Positions 29,501 to 35,700 of a stretch of 64,000 nucleotides of DNA are shown here, piece by piece; positions within the stretch are counted from its first letter, which is position 1, and the number at the start of each line of letters is the position of its first letter. The notes under the pieces were generated by a model. The model was not told the DNA's origin, ran no database searches, and worked only from the letters and a program-made list of their open reading frames with translations. This DNA comes from Diorhabda sublineata (Eukaryota; Arthropoda; Insecta; Coleoptera; Chrysomelidae), in contig NC_079482.1 in NCBI RefSeq assembly GCF_026230105.1, positions 16,678,001 through 16,742,000 on the forward strand, in the 5' to 3' direction. The position numbers and the translations under genes are program-made.

Positions 29501-32500
29501 AAAGTAAGAACGTAAGAGACATTGTCAATTAATTCACGACACGAATAAAAATCGTATTAATCAGATGGAAGGTTGACGCTTTTAATTATTTATTGATAAT
29601 TATAATACATACCTTTGACTTTGAGACTTTCGGCAGTTTTAAGTAATGCTGACAGTTGACAGTATTCGACGTTAACCTCGCCTTTGTACATAAACTCAAT
29701 AAGGGTTCTGAGCTCGGAAAATCGCACGTCTTTAAGGATTACGATGGGGTGTCTACTGGGATGGTCGACGAACAGCGTCTGGAAGTAGGAAGAGCAAGCG
29801 GATAGCACTACCTTGAAAAAAAAAAAAAGAAAACGAGTGGCATTAACAATATATTATAAATAACTACTCAATTTCAATTTTTTATTTTATAAACTACTTT
29901 ACTTTTATTGTGTTTATGAAGGTACTATATAATCAAACATCTGAGTCAGATATCTAGTTAAATATATCAATAAAAAAAGAGACGTAATTAGAATCCAAAA
30001 AATTTTATTCCATAATTTTCTATTTATATGTTCAAAATTAAGACTGTAAAACCTCAAAATTTTGTAGCCAAAAAAGTATATTTTCTATCTTTGAGTAGTT
30101 TGTAACACAACCTCTGCGGAGATGGATGGATACACCTGGCATGAGAAAAGCTAAGGCACTTTGCCTGCGGTACCAATCAACTACTCCATATAAGTAGTCG
30201 CGAAATTAGACTGGTGACTGGTCTTTTAAGCGGAGATGCCGATGCATGGAGGAGGAAGAAGCTGTTAACTACGTTATCGGTGAGTGGCCAGTTGACATAC
30301 GTATAACCAAATGGGCGTCTTTAAATTGGTCCACCGAGCTCGAAGAACTCAAGCTAAGTTACTAAGCCTATGGGCCTATAACCGTCAACTAACTTGAGTA
30401 TGAATTACGAAGCCTCAATTATATTTTATCTAATTGAATGTGAATACATAAAAAACAAGATATTCGAATCTAGATTATATCAATATCAATTGCGGATTAT
30501 AAAAACCCTTGCCGACAATTTTGTTTGATCTGCCATAGGCTAAGATACCTCATTTTATAAATTTATAATTTTTATAAATAATTTTAAAAATATGTATACC
30601 TTACCCTAGAAAGTATTCGTTAAAAAACAATCTATTCATTATAAATTGTAGTCCTAGTTGGAACTTAAATTATAAAACGTGAATGGACGAGTAAAATGTA
30701 CCTGCCTTTAAGAAAGTTTGGTTTAAACAGGGTACCAGACGTGAACTGAGCCCTTTTTGTACCCCATTCGGTTTTTTATAAATTATTACGGTAGTCAGAA
30801 TCGTCTAAACTAGAGTCATCATTTGATTAAATGGTGAAGGGTTGTTAAGAGGGGATACCACATACTTATCTTCTTTGATAACATGTTCAAGACCGTTTTT
30901 CCAAAGCTCTTGTTTATCTGCACCTAGAACTTTCCTCTACAACATCTTTACTCAGTTCTGGAGACTGATTAGATTTTCGTAATGCTGATTTTACGTTTAC
31001 CAATATTAACTCTATAGGCTTAAATATGCAATAGTGAGGAGGTAGTCTGAGAAGAGTATGACCCTGTTCTTTGCACAGCTAGTCAATATAATAAATTTTC
31101 TCTAACTTTAGACAGTAAGCAATTCTTTGTTTGTTGGGACTTTTTTAAGATCGCTGACTCGAATGGGAATATATTTTTCTGAGATAAATGCTAAAATTTC
31201 AGCTGTTACTACTACTATTTCGTATCTTAAGGAGTTACCGCGAGTGGCAGGATCTGTTATCCATAACGATTATTTTGCTTCATATCTTCATGATAATCAG
31301 CCGCATAGTTTTAGCATTAGGCATTGTTTCCGTCGTGTACTATTATAATGCGTTTCCCTTTAGAACATGACCCAATCAAATAGTAATTTTTATTATTGTC
31401 AACCAAACCGAAATTTACTACATCGTAACTGTCAAACCATGTTTCATCTAGATAAATTTATTAGAACTCTTTTATCTGACGCAAATAATCTTGTCGCCTT
31501 GAACGATCTTTGACGATTCGGTTACTGCCATCCTTTTATTCAGATTTTGTGTTTAATACCACATGCTGACAAAAATTGACGCAAAGTTTCTGAACTAGTA
31601 TAATTGTATTCTGGATAATCTGCTACCTTTTGCTGTATTACTTCTAATGTCGCAGCCCTTTTCTCCTTATATAAACTTCAACATCAGAACTTATATTTTT
31701 AGGTATTTTTTTTAAATTCTACTTTATGAATTTTTAATGGATGATTACGTATCTCCATGTAGTGTGTAAATAATCCTACACTACAATCTGAAGGCCAGAG
31801 GCAGCTCGTGCCCAATGGTTAACAATCCGTAACTTCTACAGGGACAACCTGTACAATCTTAAGATAGCAAACATGAATTTTTTCAACCGATTTCTTAACA
31901 AAAAAGTTCTATGAAGAAAAAATATCATAAATTTTAATTATTTATTGAAAACTCTCACAGGAGGTACTAAAACACAATCAAACATTTCTTGGAGAACCAA
32001 AGAGTAAACAAAAAAACATTTGGGCTACATACTATCGAAGATATTATTGGCATAAGGAAAAACTTGAAAGAGCTAAGAAAATTGCAAGCGTCTTAATTTG
32101 TTAATGACAGTTCGCTGAAAATATTTTCAAAACCTGTCTTCAATAATTATCATATTCTAAACTTGTTTTGAAACGAATGATATGACAAGTACAGTTGGGT
32201 TGACGACACGTTATTATTTTTCATAGGGGAAGTAAATATGGCTTTGAATCTCACAGGTTGCTTGTAGTTTTCGCTTAAAAATGACTGGATTATTATTTAC
32301 CGAAAATTAAAAACCTGGCGGGTTTTGCTTGCACGCTAATTCTAATTTCCTGTATTAATTTGATTAGAAAATATAAGAGCATCACGAGGTGATCGCCGTT
32401 AATATAGGATTAAAAATATCTCTTCACATTAGCAAAGCAAACTAACTATACTCCAATCTAAGTCCGCACTTAAACAACAAATTCATGAAAGTAAAATCAA

Positions 32501-32742
32501 ATTTTCAATCACCAGTTTTCTGAAAGCAAATCTTCCACAGCTTTTAATATAATATAGTCATAACAACTGATACCTACTTAGTTATAATAATTTTAACGTA
32601 CCTTGTGAGCTCGAATTGAGTGGCCCTCCGAGCAGGCCAGAGTGACGTCGACTAAACTTTCGTCTCTCAACAACTGACTAAAAACGCCTAGGAGGTTGCT
32701 CTGATGATTGTTCCACCTCAGGCAGTAATGCTCACTTCCCAT
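1924..32742 (-). CDS. BTB/POZ - C2H2 zinc-finger transcription factor (five joined coding exons)
   Basis: Predicted nuclear, sequence-specific transcriptional regulator. Joining complement(1924..2538, 9947..10036, 15908..16362, 29613..29811, 32602..32742) gives 499 residues with no frame break; every junction has GT..AG and phases agree (0, 1, 0, 0). The BTB domain spans about residues 1-117: [46 protein letters not shown] and [13 protein letters not shown] are hallmarks of the insect ttk-type BTB group. Residues about 171-196 are an Arg/Asp/Glu tract. C2H2 fingers lie at about 307-329, 401-421, 429-449 and 457-477, the last three joined by H-T-G-E/D-R-P linkers. BTB mediates dimerisation and cofactor contact in this family; the fingers bind DNA. 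From memory it looks closer to the uncharacterised Drosophila CG8924/CG12236 type than to ttk, lola, abrupt or fru, so no symbol is given. Introns of 2.8-13 kb are full of transposon relics. Alternative finger exons may exist outside this window. Confidence 0.93.
2640..4480. other. Intronic sequence without recognised genes
   Basis: AT-rich intron of the BTB-ZF gene. Short open frames here have no recognisable product. It contains the short dispersed repeat at 4141-4174. Confidence 0.6.
4141..4174 (+). repeat. 34-bp dispersed repeat, copy 1
   Basis: The segment TAGTTTATTTCAGAAAGGTA plus the next 14 bases recurs at 8294-8327 with only two substitutions, same orientation, about 4.15 kb away. 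Neighbouring sequence does not align obviously, so this could be a conserved terminus of two different repeat copies. Confidence 0.6.
4497..5618 (-). pseudogene. IS630/Tc1-like DDE transposase relic
   Basis: Read on the minus strand from ATG at 5618 the product starts [16 protein letters not shown]. Then come a decayed helix-turn-helix region, FYFDET (first catalytic Asp region, about 5285), an intact stretch 5243-4959 ending [12 protein letters not shown] (second catalytic Asp), and after a gap [20 protein letters not shown] (third catalytic acid, about 4780-4740), [14 protein letters not shown] and an acidic tail [11 protein letters not shown] with stop near 4497. Stops and frameshifts occur throughout. 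Family members move DNA by cut and paste. A related but different copy is at 30.8-31.8 kb. Terminal repeats were not identified. Confidence 0.8.
5640..6940. other. Intronic sequence without recognised genes
   Basis: No convincing ORF. Includes the probable flank of the DDE element and the 5' flank of the Crypton-like relic. Confidence 0.5.
6944..7880 (+). pseudogene. Crypton-like tyrosine recombinase relic
   Basis: From ATG at 6944: [14 protein letters not shown], then [11 protein letters not shown] and ISKFLK...GYRPKK correspond to the SAM-like core-binding half. After a gap come [18 protein letters not shown] (first catalytic Arg), [27 protein letters not shown], then [12 protein letters not shown] (His-x-x-Arg box) and LKHLGGS in place of the usual HGGW, and a final EGYLDS with the likely nucleophile Tyr (about 7690-7700). 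Order and spacing match the recombinase domain found in Crypton elements and multicopy arthropod genes. At least four frame breaks. Such enzymes integrate circular DNA by site-specific recombination. Tyrosine-recombinase identity is firm; the Crypton label is an inference. Confidence 0.72.
8294..8327 (+). repeat. 34-bp dispersed repeat, copy 2
   Basis: Near-identical to 4141-4174 (two differences). It lies just before the mariner relic at about 8.5 kb; whether it belongs to that element's 5' end is unclear. Confidence 0.6.
8460..9396 (+). mobile_element. mariner transposon relic
   Basis: Translation in shifting frames gives [18 protein letters not shown] (HTH linker), ILHEHLA, KKARVD.CE, TADESWI (degraded first-Asp box), [32 protein letters not shown] (second catalytic Asp, about 9050), [14 protein letters not shown], as in insect mariner transposases. 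The 3' edge ACTTAAGTAGTAACTCTC resembles the inverted terminus of the related deleted copy at 41991-42637. Many stops and a lost third-Asp segment. The left end is not delimited. Confidence 0.85.
9400..9940. other. Intronic sequence without recognised genes
   Basis: Nothing recognised between the mariner relic and the small 90-base exon of the BTB-ZF gene. Confidence 0.6.
9947..10036 (-). CDS. BTB-ZF gene, fourth coding exon (30 codons)
   Basis: A 90-base cassette between TTACAG (AG at 10038-10037) and GTGAGT (starting at 9946), phase 0 on both sides. It encodes [17 protein letters not shown] followed by [13 protein letters not shown]. Because it is a multiple of three and phase 0 at both ends it could be skipped without breaking the frame. 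No domain is recognised; acidic and basic residues alternate as in linkers. Support is the exact splice sites, the open frame and the position between coding exons of the same gene. Confidence 0.8.
10400..11582 (+). pseudogene. Multi-copy arthropod repeat ORF of unassigned transposon class (relic)
   Basis: ATG at 10400 gives [22 protein letters not shown]. Further blocks are [25 protein letters not shown] (10630-10700), [34 protein letters not shown] (10795-10900), LQGGFTKH (11040), [39 protein letters not shown] (11140-11230), [20 protein letters not shown] (11260-11320) and [13 protein letters not shown] (11500). I remember this block order from many near-identical uncharacterised proteins in arthropod and other invertebrate genomes, which implies a mobile origin, but I cannot assign catalytic residues or a superfamily. 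CYFC near the start may be a zinc knuckle. Several frame breaks. Confidence 0.6.
11930..13240 (-). mobile_element. jockey-type LINE relic (reverse transcriptase, antisense)
   Basis: On the minus strand, from about 13.0 kb downwards: [26 protein letters not shown] (pre-RT region), [12 protein letters not shown], then [24 protein letters not shown] (RT motif 1-2), [34 protein letters not shown] (motif A, catalytic Asp) and [14 protein letters not shown] (motif 4). The catalytic YADD region and 3' part are missing, and stops are present throughout. RT copies element RNA into DNA at the target. It lies antisense to plus-strand repeats but in the same direction as the host gene. Confidence 0.82.
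13430..14880 (+). repeat. Decayed tandem satellite, monomer about 160-190 bp
   Basis: The same ordered landmarks recur: GACAAGCCACATTAG-like (13908, 14092, 14294, 14598, with weaker forms near 13752, 14428 and 14860), then AATGAATGTCATAGAT-like, TTATCTCTTTTT, CATTGCATTAGTAG, GATTATCGTTTATGGATA, GATTACGATGGAA and TTCAGCAGAAA. Spacing between successive landmarks is about 157, 184, 203, 131 and 171 bases. Around 14205-14240 a 21-base unit (AGGATATTATCGTTTATGGAT) is itself duplicated. Monomers are diverged and no ORF spans them. Confidence 0.7.
14880..15900. other. Intronic sequence without recognised genes
   Basis: Short open frames at 15245-15657 have no recognisable product. A GC-richer patch at 15085-15240 contains partly inverted motifs (AACGCTTGTATCTGCGCTG against CAGCGTTTGCATTCCAGCGC) and could be a small nonautonomous element. 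Confidence 0.45.
15908..16362 (-). CDS. BTB-ZF gene, third coding exon (post-BTB low-complexity linker)
   Basis: The acceptor is TTTCAG (AG at 16364-16363) and the donor GTAAGTA starts at 15907. The exon supplies the last two bases of the split glycine and 151 codons, starting [12 protein letters not shown]. It contains an Arg/Asp/Glu tract ([19 protein letters not shown]) and a Pro/Ser/Asn-rich second half with no recognised fold. LAEM directly after KVKG is the conserved end of the BTB domain, which confirms the splice. It is likely a flexible spacer between dimerisation and DNA-binding parts. Confidence 0.9.
16755..17330 (+). mobile_element. mariner relic, internally deleted
   Basis: Reads [11 protein letters not shown], then [22 protein letters not shown] (HTH region of mariner transposase), a gap, [10 protein letters not shown] (first catalytic Asp box), PKT, and, after loss of most of the catalytic core, a C-terminal stretch [15 protein letters not shown] ending near YYRRKLLGF. 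Frames shift repeatedly. It sits 5' (on the minus strand) of the 15908-16362 exon, within the 13-kb intron. The subfamily differs from the 8.5-kb and 42-kb copies. Confidence 0.7.
17560..18430. mobile_element. Nonautonomous DNA element with inverted ends
   Basis: The left end (GGCTACAAAAAACAG ... CTTGTAAACTGGTGGCCCCAACTT, 17577-17645) is the reverse complement of the right end (AAGTTGGGGCCGCCAGTTTACAAGCTGTTTTTTGTAGCC, about 18370-18408), with about 25 extra bases inserted in the left copy. A second inverted pair inside is built on TTATTTGAGGTTTAAACC (18238) and GGTTTAAGCCTCAAATAAG (17690), followed by GCGCGCG motifs near 17662 and CACGCGCG near 18272. No coding capacity. A clear target duplication was not found; the outer CAGAG-like terminus hints at hAT but is weak. 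Confidence 0.65.
17737..17814 (+). repeat. 33-bp tandem repeat, 2.4 copies
   Basis: Unit starting GCCGGAAAACCCTCGTAAGA, 33 bases, at 17737 and 17770 with no differences, and a partial third copy at 17803. It lies inside the inverted-end element at 17.6-18.4 kb, so it probably arose by a local duplication within that element. Confidence 0.9.
18440..19120. other. Intronic sequence without recognised genes
   Basis: No gene recognised; left flank of the Helitron fragment. Confidence 0.5.
19139..20160 (+). mobile_element. Helitron relic: helicase C-terminal part and 3' end
   Basis: The frame from 19139 reads [38 protein letters not shown]. Then in other frames [87 protein letters not shown] (19700-19755) and a broken HGQLYVACSRV-like end. 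This is the Pif1-type helicase C-terminus of insect Helitrons, rolling-circle transposons. The sequence GTCGGGTCAGCTAG ending at 20160, followed by T, fits a Helitron 3' terminus (CTAG|T). The Rep domain and 5' end are absent, and frameshifts kill the ORF. Confidence 0.82.
20161..22147. other. Intronic sequence; contains one Penelope-tail-like repeat
   Basis: No gene recognised. About 20960-21065 shares a motif (GGTACAA..CCCAAT...AATGGGAAGTAT) with 38205-38250. About 21690-21775 contains TTGATTTTAGGTCTCT, also found near 50170 and, reverse-complemented, near 59146. Confidence 0.5.
21690..21775 (-). repeat. Short fragment resembling the Penelope-like 3' tail
   Basis: Its minus strand reads AACAGAAGAGACCTAAAATC, as at the end of the plus-strand Penelope-like copy near 59142-59160 and the minus-strand fragment near 50160-50195. 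Probably a separate 5'-truncated copy. Only the tail is recognisable. Confidence 0.5.
22156..22428. mobile_element. hAT-type MITE with perfect 8-bp target site duplication
   Basis: The element begins CAGTGATGTCAAA (22156) and ends, read from the other strand, CAGTCATGTCAAA (22428): 12 of 13 bases match. It is flanked on both sides by ATCTAGAG (22148-22155 and 22429-22436), an exact 8-bp duplication as expected for hAT transposition. Inside, GGGCCAGATTG on one side and GGGCCGGAAGC / GCCCGCGGGCC on the other are typical of a widespread animal hAT-like MITE family as I remember it. No ORF, 273 bp. The intact duplication suggests fairly recent insertion. Confidence 0.92.
22617..24518 (-). mobile_element. 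piggyBac transposon with decayed transposase
   Basis: The left terminus CCCTAGAAAACGGGAC (22617) is inverted at the right as GTCCCGTTATCCAAGG (24503-24518), 13 of 16 matching. TTAA follows at 24519-24522, the piggyBac target, and a degenerate TTCAA precedes the left end. On the minus strand the transposase starts at 24218 ([20 protein letters not shown], acidic region), continues through [11 protein letters not shown] and [19 protein letters not shown] (catalytic Asp region, 23460-23420), PAKYGIRI, then NVTMDNWF, and ends with the cysteine-rich [12 protein letters not shown] domain (22800-22750), stop at 22671. Several stops and frameshifts in the middle (22970-23900). Confidence 0.9.
22671..24218 (-). 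pseudogene. piggyBac transposase pseudogene
   Basis: ORF body of the element above. The N-terminal 102 codons (24218-23910) and the 105-codon stretch 23627-23310 are still open; the rest is broken. The DDD-type catalytic region is represented by TIDEQ; the C-terminal cross-brace zinc region [12 protein letters not shown] retains Cys and His ligands. The enzyme would excise and insert at TTAA, but this copy cannot make it. Confidence 0.88.
24520..26160. other. Intronic sequence without recognised genes
   Basis: A 65-codon open frame at 25554-25751 (minus) contains [10 protein letters not shown], weakly reminiscent of the RT box VRQGC, but it is too short to call. Otherwise nothing seen. Confidence 0.45.
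26170..27300 (+). mobile_element. Non-LTR retrotransposon (LINE) relic, RT and C-terminal region
   Basis: Blocks in shifting frames: [14 protein letters not shown] (26195), [11 protein letters not shown] (motif A region, 26290-26320), [39 protein letters not shown] (26405-26518), a lost YADD region, then [19 protein letters not shown] (26715-26770), [20 protein letters not shown] (26915-26942), [32 protein letters not shown] and LGHIYRN..., [19 protein letters not shown] (27160-27220). This is the usual order of insect endonuclease-RT LINEs. Internal deletions and stops remove function. Confidence 0.85.
27310..29040. other. Intronic sequence without recognised genes
   Basis: Open frames at 27996-28298 (minus) and 28323-28511 (plus) overlap on opposite strands and match nothing I know. 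A less AT-rich patch at 27750-28500 may be an old LTR-element or other repeat fragment. Confidence 0.4.
29051..29190. repeat. Palindrome made of two inverted Penelope-type tails
   Basis: Left arm (29051-29104: CTACACCAACACTC, ATTACACTG, GCGCGTTTCGATAACC) and right arm (29139-29190) are reverse complements, separated by a spacer with CTTCAGAAACTGAAGG. The same tail (CGAAACGCGCGTCAGACAGTGT...GTGAGTGTTGGTGTAGTGG) closes both ends of the Penelope-like unit at 43988-44874. The copy therefore looks like two tails joined head to head with almost all coding sequence missing. It can form a hairpin in RNA of either strand. Confidence 0.75.
29275..29560 (+). repeat. Possible solo LTR or relic promoter
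   Basis: TATATATATAAAGG at 29335 is followed about 25 bases on by repeated AGTTTAGTTTAG and, further on, AATAAA (29500), a layout that resembles the U3-R-U5 of an insect LTR element. Ends TG..CA and a target duplication were not established. It could equally be ordinary intron sequence. Confidence 0.25.
29613..29811 (-). CDS. BTB-ZF gene, second coding exon (C-terminal half of BTB)
   Basis: The acceptor is a poly-pyrimidine run then CAAG (AG at 29813-29812); the donor is GTATGT starting at 29612. It encodes 66 full codons plus the first base of a glycine codon completed by the next exon (KVKG). Motifs include [33 protein letters not shown] and [10 protein letters not shown], which complete the BTB fold. 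The reading frame is open across the exon with no substitution that would suggest a pseudogene. Confidence 0.93.
30110..30420 (+). mobile_element. Possible LINE fragment (RNase H-adjacent region)
   Basis: Around 30200-30270 one frame reads [20 protein letters not shown], close to the R/I-R-x-L-T-G-L-L-T-G-H segment after the RNase H domain of some insect LINEs, preceded by AKALCLRYQ. Short and broken; identity tentative. Confidence 0.35.
30840..31760 (-). pseudogene. IS630/Tc1-like DDE transposase relic, second copy type
   Basis: Minus strand, frames shifting: [12 protein letters not shown] (first catalytic Asp, about 31450-31420), [36 protein letters not shown], a lost middle, then [28 protein letters not shown] (third catalytic acid, 31060-30975), [11 protein letters not shown] and [19 protein letters not shown] (30930-30880). 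Same architecture as the 4.5-5.6 kb relic but clearly diverged from it, so it is an independent insertion of a related family. Multiple stops; terminal repeats not found. Confidence 0.78.
31780..32600. other. Intron between the two BTB exons, no genes recognised
   Basis: Nothing recognisable between the DDE relic and the exon at 32602. Confidence 0.5.
32602..32742 (-). CDS. BTB-ZF gene, first coding exon (start codon, N-terminal half of BTB)
   Basis: Exon 32602..32762 carries a 20-base 5' leader and then ATG at 32742; 47 codons follow. It is preceded by an acceptor (TTACAG, AG at 32764-32763) and followed by donor GTACG starting at 32601. The product begins [18 protein letters not shown] and ends SIRAHK, the usual split point within the BTB domain before KVVLSACS. 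The first ATG of the exon is taken as start because BTB proteins of this group begin a few residues before the H/QFCLRWNN motif. The acceptor upstream of the ATG shows that at least one noncoding exon lies further upstream. Confidence 0.93.
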
Positions 32743-33239
32743 CTCTCCTGACGACAACCACACTGTAACAAATAAGATTTATGTTTCTGATGATTTTTTA
32801 CAAGAAGTAGATTTAATATTTTTGTGAAGATGAATTGACTAATTTGATTATTAGACTTTTTCGCGTCGATAAGAAAAGGTTTCTATTGCATAAATTTCAA
32901 TATTCCAACAATAAAGAATCTTGAGTTCATTATTCTCACTTTTTCTGAAATAATGTTGTGATACCTCAATATTATTTCACATATTCGTGACGAGAGCCTT
33001 CAGGGAGTATTTTATAAAGGCTCTTAAGAAGGATACACAATATTAAAAAATGAAAACACCCCCTAACTGAAAGTTCCACGAGTGGCTCTCTTATCCCCAA
33101 ACCACCGGAAAAATGGAGAAGATTACAAGCTTCAGATTATATCTGGCAACTAAAGTGGCCAGTTTGGTGGACTCCTCCCACCTTTTCTGGTAATTCCGAT
33201 TGTCGTTTTCTTCATTTGTTATTACACTTTTATTTTATT

Positions 33240-34720
33240 CTGCTATTTTCTGGTAACATAGGCTCCGACTAGATTACATTGAGGACTGTATATTGCAGGA
33301 CTTTCTCGATAAAACTGTCAGGTGCTTCACTACAGCATTTCCTCTGCGTCCTCGTAAAACTTGGTCTGTTATCAATTATTTAAGGAACAACACGCGTTCG
33401 TCAAACACTATCGACCTCGACCCAGACGAACTTAATAATTATTTCGTGAGCGTTACTAAGAATATTAGCTCTAAAATATCTCCACATCGTGATGCTCTTT
33501 CTTTCCTTGCTCCTTCTAAAAGAATCAGTGACAGTGTCGTCCTTAAACTTGTAGATTTTAGCTAGTGCAAACTATACTCCACATTTAAAACAAGACTGCG
33601 GCATCGATGGGTTATCAGTTAAGTTATTTTTGAATTTTCCAGAAGTGATGACGTTTTATGTTCACTTATCAACGAATTCTTTGAAAAGGAGTTTTCCCAT
33701 AGCTGTCTAAGAACAGCTATCGGAAATAATTGAGAGACTAATGAAAAACCGTCCATTGCATTTTCTTTTTAAACATAAAATCTTGAAAGCTCAACAATCT
33801 GGATTCCTACCTAATAAAAGTACTAATGACGCCTTCAGTTGATCATGAAATTCTGAAAAAATTAGAATATTATGGCATCCGAGGTATTTTTTTAAAATGG
33901 TTTGTACCTTATCTTAAATGTAAAAAACCACTGATACGAGCTAAAGGTGAAGTTACCATTTGGTATTGGTGTACCTCAGGTTTCAATTTTAATGATGTCA
34001 CAGACTTACCAATTAATGGTAAATTCATTTTAATTGCGGATGATACCAGTGTAACCTGGGTGGTCTAGATATACAAGCTTTACATTCTATCACCTCATTA
34101 CTATTAAGTCCTGGTCTGACGCGAACAGGTTTTATTTTAACACTGAGAAAACTTTAGTTTTATCTTACAAAAGAGTTCTACAACCGCTGAAACTCAACAA
34201 TATCTCAATACGATCCTCAAATGCCATCAAGATTGTTGGTCTACATATTAACGGTGCCCTTTAATGGTCTGTATGTGCAGAGATCTTGGCGAAAAAATAT
34301 CCTCTGTTTTGCCATTACCTAAATCTAGATCTAAACAGCTCGATTCTTGTATTGCTTTAACAACTTAATAATCATTGTTCGAATCGTATCTTCACTATGG
34401 TTTGCCTTCCTGGGAGTCTCATAGTTTGCACCTCTTCGAATCTATTTTCCAGTTTCAAAAAAGACCTATTCCATATATTTATAGTATAAGTAGTAGAACG
34501 CATTGCGAATTCTATTTTGAAAAATCCAAAATTTTAACTCTCCCAGCTCTTCTCATTTCAATTTATTGTTATCCTACAAGAAAAACAAAATTGGAAATTA
34601 ACTTAACTACCTTTGATCTGGTAAAAAATTTCTTCATCTTTAACCAAAAAATTATTCAATCAACATTTAATAAGTTCCGGAGATTGACAAAGGCAATTTA
34701 TATAAAATAATATAAATTTA
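33240..34720 (+). mobile_element. jockey-type LINE relic
   Basis: Starts with LDYIEDCILQDFLDKTVRCF and KTWSVINYLRNNTRSS, DPDELNNYFVSV (33293-33460; pre-RT domain, open for 90 codons), then IDGLSVK-like, LINEFFEKEFSH, RLMKNRPLHFLF, ILKAQQSGFLPNKST (motif 2a, 33780-33825), DHEILKKLEYYGIRGIFLKWFVPYLK, FGIGVPQVSIL (34020 region, motif 4) and LIADDTSVT (degraded F-A-D-D box, 34030-34055), then the thumb. Many stops. Plus-strand, antisense to the host gene, inside its long first intron. Confidence 0.85.
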
Positions 34721-35329
34721 AGTCGCTTTGTCCATTCCATTGTAAAATTTTCTTTTAACAATAAAGCTTATATCTCCCACTATTAGGTAAACCTAGAGAG
34801 TCCAGGACCGGCTTTGGAAAAATTAATTTAGGGATTCGTATTGAATATTGCACCCTGTATAATTTTTTTTAAATTAAATAAGTAATTTCTAAACTACATG
34901 AATAACCAATGAAAACGATATAAGCGACAAGGTCACTTTTAATGTCACTATTAATGTAAATGAATATTATATCTTTTGATTATTTTAACTGAAATGTGTA
35001 CCTGCAACATAATTCTGTAGCTTCTGTTGCACTTAAATTTCTTGGGTGCTGTTAGGTAGAATCATTTTTATGGTTATTTAATATCCTTTTCAGAGTATAA
35101 CATATTCTAATATGGTAAAAGATGGTAAGGTTCCTTATGACTCACCATGTATACTAAAAGATATTCAATAGAGGCACCACCTGTTTTTTGTCTAATGCCT
35201 CACTTTATGTTTACTTATCCCTAAAAACCAGAAAATAGGGAAAAAAGGTAAAAATAAATAATAAAAATAAATGTAAAAATTTAAAGGAGAAATATGATAA
35301 ATATAAACAGGAAAACGTTGAAAAGTTTC

Positions 35330-35700
35330 AAAATGCGAATACGAGAGAGGGGAAAACAGATTAAAAATTACAAAACGAAAATGGAGATGTTTAGATCATA
35401 TACTACGGGAGCCAGAAACAAATATAATCAAACAAACATTTGATAATAATACAACAGGCAGAAGGAAAAGAGACAGATATGTACGAAGATCTACCAAGAA
35501 TGTACTGCAACCGAGGTTACAGAAATAGCCAAAACTTGAAGAAAATGGAGAGCCCTTCCCAACAAAATTGGACGAAACCAACAAAAAGATGCATGGAATA
35601 ACGACCTCGTCGTGTTACAACAACTGCTGAAACACCGACAGGTGCCCTTCACTCCTCGGGGTTCCAGACGACGATTATGAAAAAAATACAAAACTACTAA
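35330..35700 (+). mobile_element. LINE ORF2 C-terminal tail fragment
   Basis: Frames give KRKWRCLDHILREPETNIIKQTFDNNTTGRRKRDRYVRRSTKN (35370-35510), matching the L-G-H-x-L-R ... G-R-R-x-R-G-R-P-x-x-T-W tail after the RT of insect LINEs, followed by WRALPNKIGRNQQKD in another frame. Only the tail is present. It may come from a different family from the jockey relic just upstream. Confidence 0.65.
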
